Positions 29,012 to 39,526 of a stretch of DNA of 64,000 bases are shown here, in pieces. Location: assembly GCF_002902385.1 (NCBI RefSeq), contig NZ_PPQH01000024.1:1-64000 (forward strand), written 5' to 3'. This DNA comes from Staphylococcus intermedius NCTC 11048 (GTDB lineage Bacteria > Bacillota > Bacilli > Staphylococcales > Staphylococcaceae). The position numbers were made by a program, and so were the translations under genes. The notes beneath the pieces were generated by a model. That model did no database searches, was not told the origin of the DNA, and saw nothing but the letters and a program-made list of their open reading frames with translations. The first letter of the stretch is position 1; each line of letters begins with the position of its first letter.

Positions 29012-30382
29012 ATGGTAGAACATCAAAAAGAACATAGAGTTAAACGACTATTTAAAATAGGATTGGGTTCAACCAGCATTTTATACGTTGTGTCACCTCT
29101 TTTATTATCGCATGAAGTCGTTCAAGCAGCAGAAGTCAATGAGGTGCCGACGACTTTGAATACAATGACGGTCACATCTTATTATGAACAAATAGATGAG
29201 CGACGAAGCGTGATTACTTCAGACAGACATGTTGCTGAAACGCCAACATTCACTCCAACAAAAATAACAGCGGATGAAATTGAGGACAAGCCAACAGAAA
29301 ATGTGAAACCGGATGATGATGAACTCACAACGGATGAAAGTGAATCAACACTACCGAGTACTGAACACCATCCATCTAATGAGCAACCGGGTACTGAAGA
29401 AGTGCCATCTCACAAAGAAAATGAGCATAACAACGACTCAAGTCAAGCAAATCAACCGTCTCAACCCGATCAATCTGAAACACAGAAAGATGAAGATCAA
29501 GTAGTAAAACCAGAGAAAGATGAGCACAAGAAGCCGAACCAATCGCAGGAAGATCAACCTTCGAAAAACCCAAATACAAAACCGAATAAACCAGACAAAC
29601 CAGATAGACCAGACAAACCAGCATTACCACCTAAAGAACCGAATCGTCCGAATCAAAAAGATGATCATTCAAACAATACACCACCACCTGCAACAGATAA
29701 CGGTGGGCATGGTAATGGCGGTGAAATGACCGAGTCCAACGGTGGAGGAGGTCACGAGGGATCTCCACAAAAGAATGAGCATTTGTCGAATGGAAATGAC
29801 GGTCAAGTACAACAAAATGGAACGGTTGAAAGTTCAAACCAGCCGAATCATTATGGTTCATCAGCATATGATGCATACGCAGGTTTATTGAATAATAATT
29901 ATAAATATAATCCATTGTTTAAGGAAGAAGTTGCGCGTTTAAGCGAATTTGGAAATCAAGTACCACAGGATATTAAAAATTTAAGTCGGAAAGAACAATT
30001 TAAGCAAAATGAATTTTTAGATGACTTACAACGGAGTACAGATTATTTTAGATATCAATATTTTAATCCGCTTTCAACAGAGCAATACTATCACCGTTTA
30101 GATAAACAAGTGTTAGCACTCGTCACAGGGGAATTTGGTTCAATGCCAGATTTTAAGAAAAATGGTGATAAGTCTCGAGTAAATAAGCATCAGCAAGATA
30201 AAGTAAAGAAAATTGAGCAGCATGGAGAAAATTTTAATACGCATCATATGAAAGACATGAAAGAAGACACAGGAAAATCTTTAAGTTACAAGCCTATGAT
30301 TTATATTGGTGTTGTTATGGTCGGTTTTGTCGGCCTCATAAGTATGATTTTATGGAAACGACTGCATCATTATTGGAAATAA
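29012..30382 (+). CDS. sdrH: SdrH-like surface/membrane protein
   Basis: 456 residues. A signal peptide covers about 1-38 and ends near VVQAAE. Residues 90-230 are disordered and rich in Pro, Lys, Asp, Asn and Gln, with short units such as KPDKPDRPDKP near 190. A Gly-rich patch follows. A conserved folded block (about 285-385) includes YNPLFKEEV and DYFRYQYFNPL, and closely resembles S. aureus SdrH. The C terminus is a membrane segment (about 430-450) and basic tail. There is no LPXTG motif and no Ser-Asp repeat, so it is membrane-held rather than sortase-anchored. Function unknown; the S. aureus gene occupies the same place. AGAGGTG lies six bases before the ATG. Confidence 0.85.
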   Translation: MVEHQKEHRVKRLFKIGLGSTSILYVVSPLLLSHEVVQAAEVNEVPTTLNTMTVTSYYEQIDERRSVITSDRHVAETPTFTPTKITADEIEDKPTENVKPDDDELTTDESESTLPSTEHHPSNEQPGTEEVPSHKENEHNNDSSQANQPSQPDQSETQKDEDQVVKPEKDEHKKPNQSQEDQPSKNPNTKPNKPDKPDRPDKPALPPKEPNRPNQKDDHSNNTPPPATDNGGHGNGGEMTESNGGGGHEGSPQKNEHLSNGNDGQVQQNGTVESSNQPNHYGSSAYDAYAGLLNNNYKYNPLFKEEVARLSEFGNQVPQDIKNLSRKEQFKQNEFLDDLQRSTDYFRYQYFNPLSTEQYYHRLDKQVLALVTGEFGSMPDFKKNGDKSRVNKHQQDKVKKIEQHGENFNTHHMKDMKEDTGKSLSYKPMIYIGVVMVGFVGLISMILWKRLHHYWK

Positions 30383-30387
30383 AAAAT

Positions 30388-30429
30388 AAAGGGTTAAGTC
30401 ACTTTAAATGAAGTCGACTTAACCCTTTT
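30388..30429. terminator. Bidirectional terminator between sdrH and mroQ
   Basis: AAAGGGTTAAGTC (30388-30400) pairs with GACTTAACCCTTT (30416-30428). Confidence 0.9.
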
Positions 30430-30489
30430 GTGCATTGTAATATCATTGAAAATCTTAAAAGTAATTTTGTGAAGTAAACCGTGTATGCC

Positions 30490-31257
30490 TTATGAAAGGA
30501 ATAATGACATCCAATGCGTCATGAATAAATCAATGAATTGTGCTTGTTTAACGGCATCTTCAATCATTTTTTCAGGCATCATTAATTGTATCAGTGCGAC
30601 TAATCCATTTTGAGCCATATGAATACCAATGGAAACACTCAACCGTTTCGTATAAATATAAAATGCTGAAAAGATGATTCCCATGACAAAATAAGCTAAG
30701 AAATGTGAAAAATCCATATGTACGACAGCAAACACTGCAGAACTGATCGTCGCTGCGATTGCGAATTTCACCCATTTGCTTGCTTTAATCGCATGATAGA
30801 GTTCGCCAAACAATACTTTTCTAAAGACAAACTCTTCTAATAATGGACCGACAATTGCTATTAATACTATAAATATTGGCATTTGACGTGCGATTTTCAT
30901 AATTCTTAATGTGTTTTCGCTCGCTGGATTCGCTCCTAAAAGTTGGACAGAAATGAGATTAACAATCATTTGCGCGATAAACACTATGACAACACCCACT
31001 AAAATATAGGGGAGCACATAACGCTTTTTCTCTTTCGGACCGAGTTCAAAGTTCAATTTATTTTTTACGAAAAACTGTAGTAAGATGATCAATATGGCGA
31101 CAATGATAAAGGCATACAATTGTACTGTTATCGACTGCCGTAACAATTCTGCTTGGTTGTCTGTCTGTATCCAACCTAGCGCACGTGCGATATAAGGTGA
31201 AACTTGTGCAAAGATGTATAGTACTACAGTGAGTAGTGAAACCCAAAATCTCTTCAT
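30490..31257 (-). CDS. mroQ: CPBP-family intramembrane protease MroQ
   Basis: 255 residues with about six to eight membrane segments. The Abi/CAAX-protease motifs are intact: EEFVFR (Glu141, Glu142, Arg146) and the metal-binding histidines in FAVVHMDFSHFLAY. In S. aureus MroQ supports agr activity by helping process or export the pheromone peptide, with the same two glutamates essential. Location between sdrH and groES is the same. GGAGG lies six bases before the ATG at 31257; the longer open frame lacks a ribosome site. Whether it acts on a lactone pheromone is not known. Confidence 0.88.
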   Translation of the reverse strand: MKRFWVSLLTVVLYIFAQVSPYIARALGWIQTDNQAELLRQSITVQLYAFIIVAILIILLQFFVKNKLNFELGPKEKKRYVLPYILVGVVIVFIAQMIVNLISVQLLGANPASENTLRIMKIARQMPIFIVLIAIVGPLLEEFVFRKVLFGELYHAIKASKWVKFAIAATISSAVFAVVHMDFSHFLAYFVMGIIFSAFYIYTKRLSVSIGIHMAQNGLVALIQLMMPEKMIEDAVKQAQFIDLFMTHWMSLFLS

Positions 31258-31368
31258 AATTAGCCTCCGTTCAATCTTCTTTATTCTAACGGAAAATAAA
31301 GACGCGGACAATGGCTTTGAACGTAATCGCTTGAAATTTTGACCAATTTTGATTATTATAGAACTAAA

Positions 31369-31395
31369 TTAGCACTCAATATATGAAAGTGCTAA
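31369..31395 (+). promoter_or_regulatory. CIRCE element (HrcA operator)
   Basis: TTAGCACTC, nine bases, AAGTGCTAA: eight of nine arm pairs match the CIRCE consensus (TTAGCACTC-N9-GAGTGCTAA). It lies 31 bases before groES and is the target of the heat-labile repressor HrcA. Confidence 0.93.
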
Positions 31396-31426
31396 ATTGA
31401 AGTTGAACATAAGGAGGCATTCACAC

Positions 31427-31714
31427 ATGCTTAGACCATTAGGAAACCGTGTCGTTATCGAAAAGAAAGAAAATGAACAAACAACTAAAAGCGGTATTGT
31501 TTTAACTGATTCAGCTAAGGAAAAATCAAATGAAGGTGTTATCGTTGCGGTAGGTCCGGGACGTACTTTAGACAATGGTGAACGTCTGAAACCAGAATTA
31601 AACGTAGGCGATCGTGTTGTGTTTCAACAATATGCAGGCACTGAAGTAAAACGAAACGATACGGAATACTTAGTGTTAACTGAAGATGAAGTTTTAGCAG
31701 TTATTGAAGACTAA
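31427..31714 (+). CDS. groES: Co-chaperonin GroES
   Basis: 95-residue lid of the GroEL chamber. It begins [15 protein letters not shown], with the mobile loop [17 protein letters not shown] near 24-40 and the roof loop before [15 protein letters not shown] lies eight bases before the ATG; an earlier in-frame ATG inside the CIRCE region has no ribosome site. Heat-inducible through CIRCE. Confidence 0.97.
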   Translation: MLRPLGNRVVIEKKENEQTTKSGIVLTDSAKEKSNEGVIVAVGPGRTLDNGERLKPELNVGDRVVFQQYAGTEVKRNDTEYLVLTEDEVLAVIED

Positions 31715-33382
<1,668 letters not shown>

Positions 33383-33455
33383 TAGGACTATCAAATGTCT
33401 TTACATCAATGTTTTAATGATTGATCAAACATTATGATTTGAATAAATATTTTGT

Positions 33456-33500
33456 GACGCTTTCCAATAGATACCTCAATTTTTGGGAAGCGTCTTTTTT
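33456..33500 (+). terminator. groESL terminator
   Basis: GACGCTTTCC (33456-33465) pairs with GGGAAGCGTC (33485-33494), followed by a T-run. The rest of the gap to 33796 is AT-rich and shows no feature I can support. Confidence 0.88.
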
Positions 33501-33796
33501 ATATGATATTCAATTGATTACCAACTGAATTACAAAATTTGCTAGAAAGAACTGGATAATGTTTTGATATCGTTTACTTCAAATGATATTTCTGGCAAAA
33601 AGCTAATTTTTTATTTATCAAACCTTGTAAAACAAATTAATACAGTTGAATACCATAAAATACCAGCAATTATTTATCATTTTCACTTTAATTATATAGA
33701 GCAAATGTATCGATAAATACTTGTAATGAGTACTAAGAGAAGATGATGGATTTTGGCAAAGGACAGTGAATAAATATAAATGGGGATGAGGTTAAT

Positions 33797-34216
33797 ATGG
33801 AGATAAAACTTGTTGATACATTTGATAATAGCTACTTAGACACTATTTATAAAACTTATCAATCAGTAGGCTGGTTGAATCATAACAAAGATAATATTGA
33901 AAGCATTCTAAAAAATAGTACGCACAATGTATTCGCTATTCATAATAGTAAAGTGATTGGTATAGGTAGAGCGCTATCTGATGGTGTTTTTAATGCAGCG
34001 ATTTACGATGTGATTGTTAGGCCTGAATATCAAAATTTAAAAATAGGCAGTAGAATTGTCAATGACTTATTAGAGCAAATTGGAGATGTGTCCTGTATTC
34101 ATTTAATATCAACGACAGGAAAAATAGAATTTTATAATAAACAAGGTTTTAAAAAGTTGAAAACAGCGATGGCTATATATCAAAGCGAAAAATTAAAGAT
34201 GGCATATACTGAATGA
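33797..34216 (+). CDS. GNAT-family acetyltransferase
   Basis: 139 residues with the GNAT core: YDVIVRPEYQNLKIGSRIVNDLL is strand 4 and the acetyl-CoA loop (here Q-N-L-K-I-G, near 77-86), and FYNKQGFKKL is the C-terminal motif. Substrate unknown. It is more AT-rich than its neighbours and stands alone between two terminators, so it may be an accessory insertion between groEL and the M20 gene. GATGAGG precedes the ATG. Confidence 0.75.
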   Translation: MEIKLVDTFDNSYLDTIYKTYQSVGWLNHNKDNIESILKNSTHNVFAIHNSKVIGIGRALSDGVFNAAIYDVIVRPEYQNLKIGSRIVNDLLEQIGDVSCIHLISTTGKIEFYNKQGFKKLKTAMAIYQSEKLKMAYTE

Positions 34217-34317
34217 TCGTATGCCAATACGTGAATGCATCCATTCATTACAGTTCGATTTAAAGTGGTGATGAATGTATGGTATGTCGAAAAAATAGGA
34301 TACATTCATAACAAATC

Positions 34318-34368
34318 AAAAAGCAGCGTCCAAAGTGTAGGGTCTATCTTTGAATGCTGCTTTTTATA
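34318..34368. terminator. Terminator between the GNAT and M20 genes
   Basis: AAAAAGCAGC pairs with GCTGCTTTTT, with a shorter inner CAAAG/CTTTG pairing. It lies between convergent genes. Confidence 0.75.
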
Positions 34369-34382
34369 TATTATGGAAATGT

Positions 34383-35621
34383 CTATGATTTCCGCTGAGG
34401 TGTTTCATACCATGTTTTTAAAAATGTATACAAGACTTCGGTAAAATGATCTAAATCTTGAATGCTCATTTTTTCGTTGGTTCCATGGGCTTCATCAAGT
34501 TTACCGGGACCGTATAAAATAGTTGGAATGCCAAAGTCTGCGGTCCAACCGCCATCTGTTACCGTTGTGCTCATCGTCGTTTGAAGCGGTGTCTCATGCA
34601 CGTGTTCGTGTGCTTCAGCTAACATGTGAAATCCAGGATGAGATGTCGGTAAAGTGAAACTTGGGAAAATTTCACCTTTATCTTCAATCATAGAAGTGCC
34701 GCCCCATTCAAATTGAAGTGGATTTTGACTGAGCCATAAATCACTATCGGCAACTTTATTTAAATATGTTTCAATTTCTTCAATAATGGTGTCATAATTT
34801 TCATCAGGCAAATAATGTACTGTTATCCATAATCGACATTGGTCTGCAATAAAAGCAGGATGACGACCCCCTTCAATCACGGCTGGATTAATGGTATTCG
34901 CGCCGGGTGGCATGCCGGGATAGGATTTCGTAACGGCCCAATGACGTTCGAGTTCTTGTAACGCTTGGATGATCTTCACCATTTTTTCAATAGCACTCGC
35001 ACCATGACGACCGCCACCTGCATGAATGATATGGCTTCTTGCACCATCATGAATGGTTTCCTCACTTTGAATCGTAATCCAACCTGTAATGACGCCACCT
35101 TGTCCCATCGCAATATTGTCACTCGTATCTAATACTAGAGCTAGATCGGCTTGAGGTGAATGTTCACAAGCAATTTTCGTACCTGCTTCTCCTACTTCCT
35201 CACCAACAACAGAATGGACAATAATATCGCCTTCAGGTTGTCTACCTTCTTGATGCAAACGCTCTAAATTGTAAAAGAGGGCGGACATACCACCTTTCAT
35301 ATCTGCGACGCCTCTGCCATAAAGAAATCCATCTGTTTCAGTCAGTTGAAAGGGGTTAAAGCGCCAAAATTGTTCGTCTTCCACTTCAGCGACATCGACA
35401 TGGCCGTTTAAAATAAGACGAGGTGCATCAGGTTGACGTCCTTTCAATGTTCCAACCACGATACAGTCATTATCGTAAAAAGGAATGGTTTGGACTTCAA
35501 AACCTATGTCTTCAAGCCAAGTAGCAATTTGTCGTTGTAAAGTAACGGTATTGCGGGCAGGGGGACTGACTGTTGGATGTGCAACTAATGTTTCAAGAAT
35601 ATCATAATGGCGTTGTTCCAT
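34383..35621 (-). CDS. M20-family metallopeptidase (ArgE/DapE-like)
   Basis: 412 residues. Zinc ligands and catalytic residues are present in NGHVDVAE (His/Asp), YGRGVADMKGG (Asp), GEEVGEAG (Glu pair) and the late GHGTNE-like AHGTNEK (His). Related enzymes are acetylornithine deacetylase and succinyl-DAP desuccinylase, but the substrate cannot be told from sequence; no arg or dap gene is adjacent. The ATG at 35621 follows AAGGTG; the GTG nine bases earlier overlaps it. It overlaps the 3' end of ogt by 20 bases. Confidence 0.85.
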   Translation of the reverse strand: MEQRHYDILETLVAHPTVSPPARNTVTLQRQIATWLEDIGFEVQTIPFYDNDCIVVGTLKGRQPDAPRLILNGHVDVAEVEDEQFWRFNPFQLTETDGFLYGRGVADMKGGMSALFYNLERLHQEGRQPEGDIIVHSVVGEEVGEAGTKIACEHSPQADLALVLDTSDNIAMGQGGVITGWITIQSEETIHDGARSHIIHAGGGRHGASAIEKMVKIIQALQELERHWAVTKSYPGMPPGANTINPAVIEGGRHPAFIADQCRLWITVHYLPDENYDTIIEEIETYLNKVADSDLWLSQNPLQFEWGGTSMIEDKGEIFPSFTLPTSHPGFHMLAEAHEHVHETPLQTTMSTTVTDGGWTADFGIPTILYGPGKLDEAHGTNEKMSIQDLDHFTEVLYTFLKTWYETPQRKS

Positions 35622-36123
35622 GAATGTCACCTTCCAATGCTAATAAATGTTTTTTACGATGGAGTCCACTATTAAAACCACCTAATTGGCCATCTTTTCT
35701 TAATACACGATGACAAGGAACAATAATAGAAAGTGGATTTTGACCAATAGCAGAAGCGACAGCACGTACACTTTTTGGACGTCCAATCATTTGTGCGATA
35801 TCACTATAATTGACAACCGCCCCAAAAGGAAGTTGTTGTAGCGCTTGCCACACTTCTTGTTGAAAAGGTGTACCAATGACATGCGCAACAGGTGTTTTAA
35901 ACGTTTGACAATGACCATGAAAATAACCTTGTAATTCAAATGCGATTTGATTCACGATTGGATGATGTGAAATTTGAATGAGCGGTGCTTGTTTTTGAAA
36001 ATGATTCAATGCAGTGTGATAATCTTTAGAATCTGTAAACGATAAGCCTAACAACGCATCATCATTGACAATAGCGGTCATTAAACCGAGGGGTGTATCA
36101 ATATGTTGAAAATAAAATGGCAT
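35602..36123 (-). CDS. ogt: Methylated-DNA-protein-cysteine methyltransferase
   Basis: 173-residue suicide repair protein for O6-alkylguanine. The acceptor motif IIVPCHRVL places Cys at 137; the helix-turn-helix with arginine finger is RPKSVRAVASAIGQNP. The N-terminal domain is short, as in Ogt. GGAGG lies nine bases before the ATG at 36123 (a TTG three codons earlier is less likely). It sits 21 bases after the radical SAM gene, suggesting a shared transcript. Confidence 0.93.
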   Translation of the reverse strand: MPFYFQHIDTPLGLMTAIVNDDALLGLSFTDSKDYHTALNHFQKQAPLIQISHHPIVNQIAFELQGYFHGHCQTFKTPVAHVIGTPFQQEVWQALQQLPFGAVVNYSDIAQMIGRPKSVRAVASAIGQNPLSIIVPCHRVLRKDGQLGGFNSGLHRKKHLLALEGDIHGTTPL

Positions 36124-36144
36124 AAAAATCAACCTCCTTTGAAT

Positions 36145-36963
36145 TTATTGAAATGGCACGAAACCATCACGACTGATCTCAATATTCTCATGTGGAAAAA
36201 CGTCTTGCATTAATTTTAACACATGCAGATACGCGTCTGGATGATACCAAGACTGTAAATCAAGTGTTTCATATAAAGATTGAATACCAAGAGATTGCGT
36301 GCGACGGCCGTTTGAGCCATCCCCCATAAAGTAATCGTCAATCGTAATAAGATCGACATGTTTGGCTAATTTTTGGGCAAACTGATTGGTACAAGGAAGG
36401 ACAGGCGCGATGGCTATTTGAGTTGGAATGTGAGCTGCACAAAGTTTGTCTACTGCTTTAAGACGAGCTTCAATACTTGGTGCCTTTGGTGTGAAATGCC
36501 GAATGATATCTTCACGGTCTGTTTCAACGGTCATACTTACGATGAAATTTCCAGGATAAGATTGAAGCATGTCGATGTCTCGTTGTATGAGTGGGCTCCG
36601 TGTTTGAATGAATAAAAAATCGGGTGGGCAATCATGCATTTCAGATAACAAATAGCGTGTGATTTCATATTTTTTCTCGAGCGGTTGATACGGGTCGGTG
36701 GAAGAGGACATGAATACCGTGAATGGTCCTTTAGATTTGTTTTTTTGAAGTTCTTTTCTAAATTTCAACTGCGCATCTGTTTTGGCAGTAACCCAGTCAC
36801 CCCAAGTTTTGCCTGAAAATAGTGAAATAGGAGAGCGACGGACATAACAATAAGTGCATCCATATTGACAGCCCATATAAGGATTAAGCGTATGTGTATA
36901 ATCTTTTAAATAGCCACTCGCTTTCGTTAAAAATTGTTGTGGTTGGCGTGCATGAATTTCCAT
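36145..36963 (-). CDS. Radical SAM protein, spore-photoproduct-lyase-like family
   Basis: 272 residues. The [4Fe-4S] motif CQYGCTYC (Cys32, Cys36, Cys39) follows LNPYMG. Other family features are FMSSSTDPYQPLE, TRSPLIQRD, VSMTVETD and APVLPC. The family is broad in non-sporulating bacteria, and its reaction is not established, so I do not call it a photoproduct lyase. It is co-directed with ogt, which might hint at nucleic-acid repair. Confidence 0.8.
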   Translation of the reverse strand: MEIHARQPQQFLTKASGYLKDYTHTLNPYMGCQYGCTYCYVRRSPISLFSGKTWGDWVTAKTDAQLKFRKELQKNKSKGPFTVFMSSSTDPYQPLEKKYEITRYLLSEMHDCPPDFLFIQTRSPLIQRDIDMLQSYPGNFIVSMTVETDREDIIRHFTPKAPSIEARLKAVDKLCAAHIPTQIAIAPVLPCTNQFAQKLAKHVDLITIDDYFMGDGSNGRRTQSLGIQSLYETLDLQSWYHPDAYLHVLKLMQDVFPHENIEISRDGFVPFQ

Positions 36964-36971
36964 TTTATCCC

Positions 36972-37013
36972 CCTAAATAAAAACAGACAGGTGACTAACG
37001 ACGACCTGTCTGT
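36972..37013 (-). terminator. Terminator of the aminotransferase gene
   Basis: ACAGACAGGT pairs with ACCTGTCTGT (ends 36983 and 37013); read leftward it runs into TTTTATTT. It separates the aminotransferase from the radical SAM gene. Confidence 0.88.
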
Positions 37014-37020
37014 GCTGGAT

Positions 37021-38310
37021 TTATGATTGTAAAGTTTGAATCGCTGTTGCTATTGATTTAAATACGTGCGGTAAATCTTCTTTTTCGATACAACTAAAGG
37101 CAATACGAATGTCAGTATCATTCAGAGCGACAATACCAATCGAATGTTTTTCAATCAGATGTACACGCAATTCTTCAGCGTTGACACCTTTCACTTTCAA
37201 TGCCATAAAGTAGCCAGAGTTAAAGTCATAAGGCTGCCATAATGATTGGTAATCTTCGTTATATACGAGTTCTTTTGTCACTTCATAACGCGATTGTAAA
37301 ATTTGAATGTTGTGTTGCACTTCATCATTGAAAGAGGCACCTTGTTTCAGCGCATGTTGAACTGCTGCTTGAGAAGGTGTGGCACCACTTGAGTTATTAC
37401 TACGGATGAGCCCTTTCATTTTAGCTTCTAACACATTTTTTGTCGTGTCATTTGAAGTACCAAAAGTTAAGAAACCGACACGGAATCCCCATGCGAAAAA
37501 TTCTTTTGTTGCACCATCTAAACGAATAGGTAACACACGTTCATTGTTCAATTGTGTCAGTGCAGTGAAAATGGATTGTGTGTAGACATCTTCGTAAAAC
37601 AATCCGTAATACGCATCGTCGACAACTGCAACGACATTGACACCGCGTTTTGCGAGTCGATCAATGGCTTGCACAATCGTCTCAACTTCTTCTGTTGTTG
37701 GTGTATAGCCAGTCGGATTGTTCGGATAATTTAATAACATGATCACTTTATCTGCTTCAAAGTCATCTAACGCTTTTACGAGATGTTCAGTTGTGAAATG
37801 ACCTTGTGCATCAAAAATAGGGTAAGTTTGCATTGTCGCTTGATGACGAATACCATACACAAGATTATAGTTGCCCCAATTGTGTTGAGGTAATAGTACA
37901 GTGTCGCCAGGATTCACGAATAAATCTCCAATTAATGATAAACCGTGCGTTAAAGCGTTCGTCACGATAGGTAAACTCATCGCTTCTTTCGTTAAGTCAG
38001 GGTTTTCTTTTAACATTTTCTGTTGCCAAAGTTCACGTAATTCAGCTAAACCTTGTGGTGGGGCATAAGCAAAAACTTCATCTGTCGTTAAATGGTCAAA
38101 CATGCCATATAACGTTTCAGTGTACATTTTACCTTCAGCAGTTGTAGCCATACCGATTGTCGCATTATATTTCGTCGTTTTGGCTTCAGCTGATTGCGTC
38201 AAAATGCCTTTGGGATAATACATATTTGTACCAAGGTCGGAAAGCATATCTAGGACGACTGGGTTTTCTTCACTTAACTGTTCGTTTAATTGTAGCGCTA
38301 AAGGGTTCAT
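37021..38310 (-). CDS. PLP-dependent class I/II aminotransferase
   Basis: 429 residues, fold type I. Landmarks: ALTHGLSLIGDLFVNPGD, NYPNNPTGY (cofactor Asn), AVVDDAYYGLFYED, the Schiff-base lysine in DGATKEFFAWGFRVGF and substrate Arg in IRIAFSCIE. Amino donor unknown. It stands alone, with its own terminator. Confidence 0.85.
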   Translation of the reverse strand: MNPLALQLNEQLSEENPVVLDMLSDLGTNMYYPKGILTQSAEAKTTKYNATIGMATTAEGKMYTETLYGMFDHLTTDEVFAYAPPQGLAELRELWQQKMLKENPDLTKEAMSLPIVTNALTHGLSLIGDLFVNPGDTVLLPQHNWGNYNLVYGIRHQATMQTYPIFDAQGHFTTEHLVKALDDFEADKVIMLLNYPNNPTGYTPTTEEVETIVQAIDRLAKRGVNVVAVVDDAYYGLFYEDVYTQSIFTALTQLNNERVLPIRLDGATKEFFAWGFRVGFLTFGTSNDTTKNVLEAKMKGLIRSNNSSGATPSQAAVQHALKQGASFNDEVQHNIQILQSRYEVTKELVYNEDYQSLWQPYDFNSGYFMALKVKGVNAEELRVHLIEKHSIGIVALNDTDIRIAFSCIEKEDLPHVFKSIATAIQTLQS

Positions 38311-38522
38311 AAGATTCGACCTCTTTCTATTTTTTCATCATATACGTCTATCATACAGTGAATAGCTATAAATTTAAAGAATAGACTGATAAAAAATTCA
38401 AGTTATAAGCGCAAAATGAGAACACACGTTCGGTATTTTGTGTTAAAATATATGTAGCCACCACACCCTACATTTTTGGCGTTTGATAGAATATGGTTTC
38501 TAAAAGTAGGAGGTGTTTAATC

Positions 38523-38654
38523 ATGTCGTGGACAGAATTTTGGATGTTATTAATTAATGGTGGCATTTTAATTATTTTTAGATGTTGGGTTGAATCGAAG
38601 TGGAGAAGTCGAGATAGAGAAAAAAAGAAAAAAGATGATTCCATGCATTCGTAA
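38523..38654 (+). CDS. Small membrane protein, 43 residues
   Basis: A short frame with a strong ribosome site (AGGAGG, eight bases ahead). It starts MSWTEFWMLLINGGILIIF (one membrane segment, 7-19) and ends in a highly charged tail (SRDREKKKKDD). I do not recognise a family. The spacing and topology resemble the many short single-pass membrane proteins of staphylococci. A hairpin follows at 38677. Confidence 0.6.
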   Translation: MSWTEFWMLLINGGILIIFRCWVESKWRSRDREKKKKDDSMHS

Positions 38655-38676
38655 TGCAAGACTCAACAAATAAAAG

Positions 38677-38704
38677 CCCCAAACTTGCGGCAACAAGTTT
38701 GGGG
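38677..38704. terminator. Hairpin between two small membrane-protein genes
   Basis: CCCCAAACTTG (38677-38687) and CAAGTTTGGGG (38694-38704) pair perfectly. Only the leftward reading ends in a U-rich tract, yet no leftward gene precedes it; it may still end the rightward 43-residue gene. Confidence 0.6.
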
Positions 38705-38912
38705 TGATTTAATCATGTGTGGATACACTATTATATTATCATCTTCATAATTTGGAGGCAAACGATTTATTTACGAAAAATATGTATTCTGTCAATGGTC
38801 ATCTTTCCTACGCAACTGAAGTTTTTAAATATTATAAGTTTATGAAGTATTGTTGACAAATGAGACGGCTTTTTCTAATGTTTGAATCAACAATTAAAAT
38901 AAGGAGAATCAA

Positions 38913-39086
38913 ATGAAACATTTAACGAAAATTTTTGTGGTGATTGCGTTAATCATTTTTGTTATTGGTATCGTTTTACAGTTTTTAGGTGAAGAGACTT
39001 CAGCCATTAAATTATTTGTCGCGACCATTTTATTTATGATTTGTGCATTTATTAGCCGGCATAATGATCGAAAAAAGCAACGTTAA
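38913..39086 (+). CDS. Small two-pass membrane protein, 57 residues
   Basis: Frame starting MKHLTKIFVVIALIIFVIG with AAGGAG six bases before the ATG. Two hydrophobic segments (7-25 and 33-48) surround a short acidic loop LGEETS; the tail is basic (RHNDRKKQR). Family not recognised. The 440 bases to the next gene (39087-39526) contain no clear promoter, hairpin or frame that I can support. Confidence 0.6.
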   Translation: MKHLTKIFVVIALIIFVIGIVLQFLGEETSAIKLFVATILFMICAFISRHNDRKKQR

Positions 39087-39526
39087 ACATTTTAAATCAT
39101 TGAATTTGATGAAATAAATTGTAAAAAAGTTTAAAATTTTAAATATAACAAGTTGATAGTTGTATTCTATCGGTTCATTTTGTTATCTTTACGAGTGTTG
39201 AAGATTTTCTATGATATAGTAGAAGTTTTTGGGAGAGAAGTTGAAGTGATAAACATAAGAGACTGACACTATGCACATACGAAAGTCCTCATTTAAATCA
39301 TGAATTCAATATGACAAATGATATAAGGGCAATTTTTACAGTGAGGTTGAGTCGCAAAAATACATATCGCCATTGTCGTGACTGACCGATAATATTGAAC
39401 AGGATGCGCTATTTTAAATGCGGTGAATTTCTCTTTGATAAGTGCGCCATACTTTATGACAGGTTAAGGTTGTAGTTATTTTAATCTCGAATGTATCATC
39501 TAAAAAATAAACAGGAGGATTCGTGG

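Noticed and set aside
29012..30382. Cell-wall anchored adhesin with LPXTG
   Set aside because: No LPXTG or variant before the C-terminal membrane segment, so sortase anchoring is not supported.
31321..31360. CtsR site upstream of groES
   Set aside because: One TTTGACC heptad is present near 31337, but the second heptad at three-base spacing is missing. Only CIRCE can be supported.
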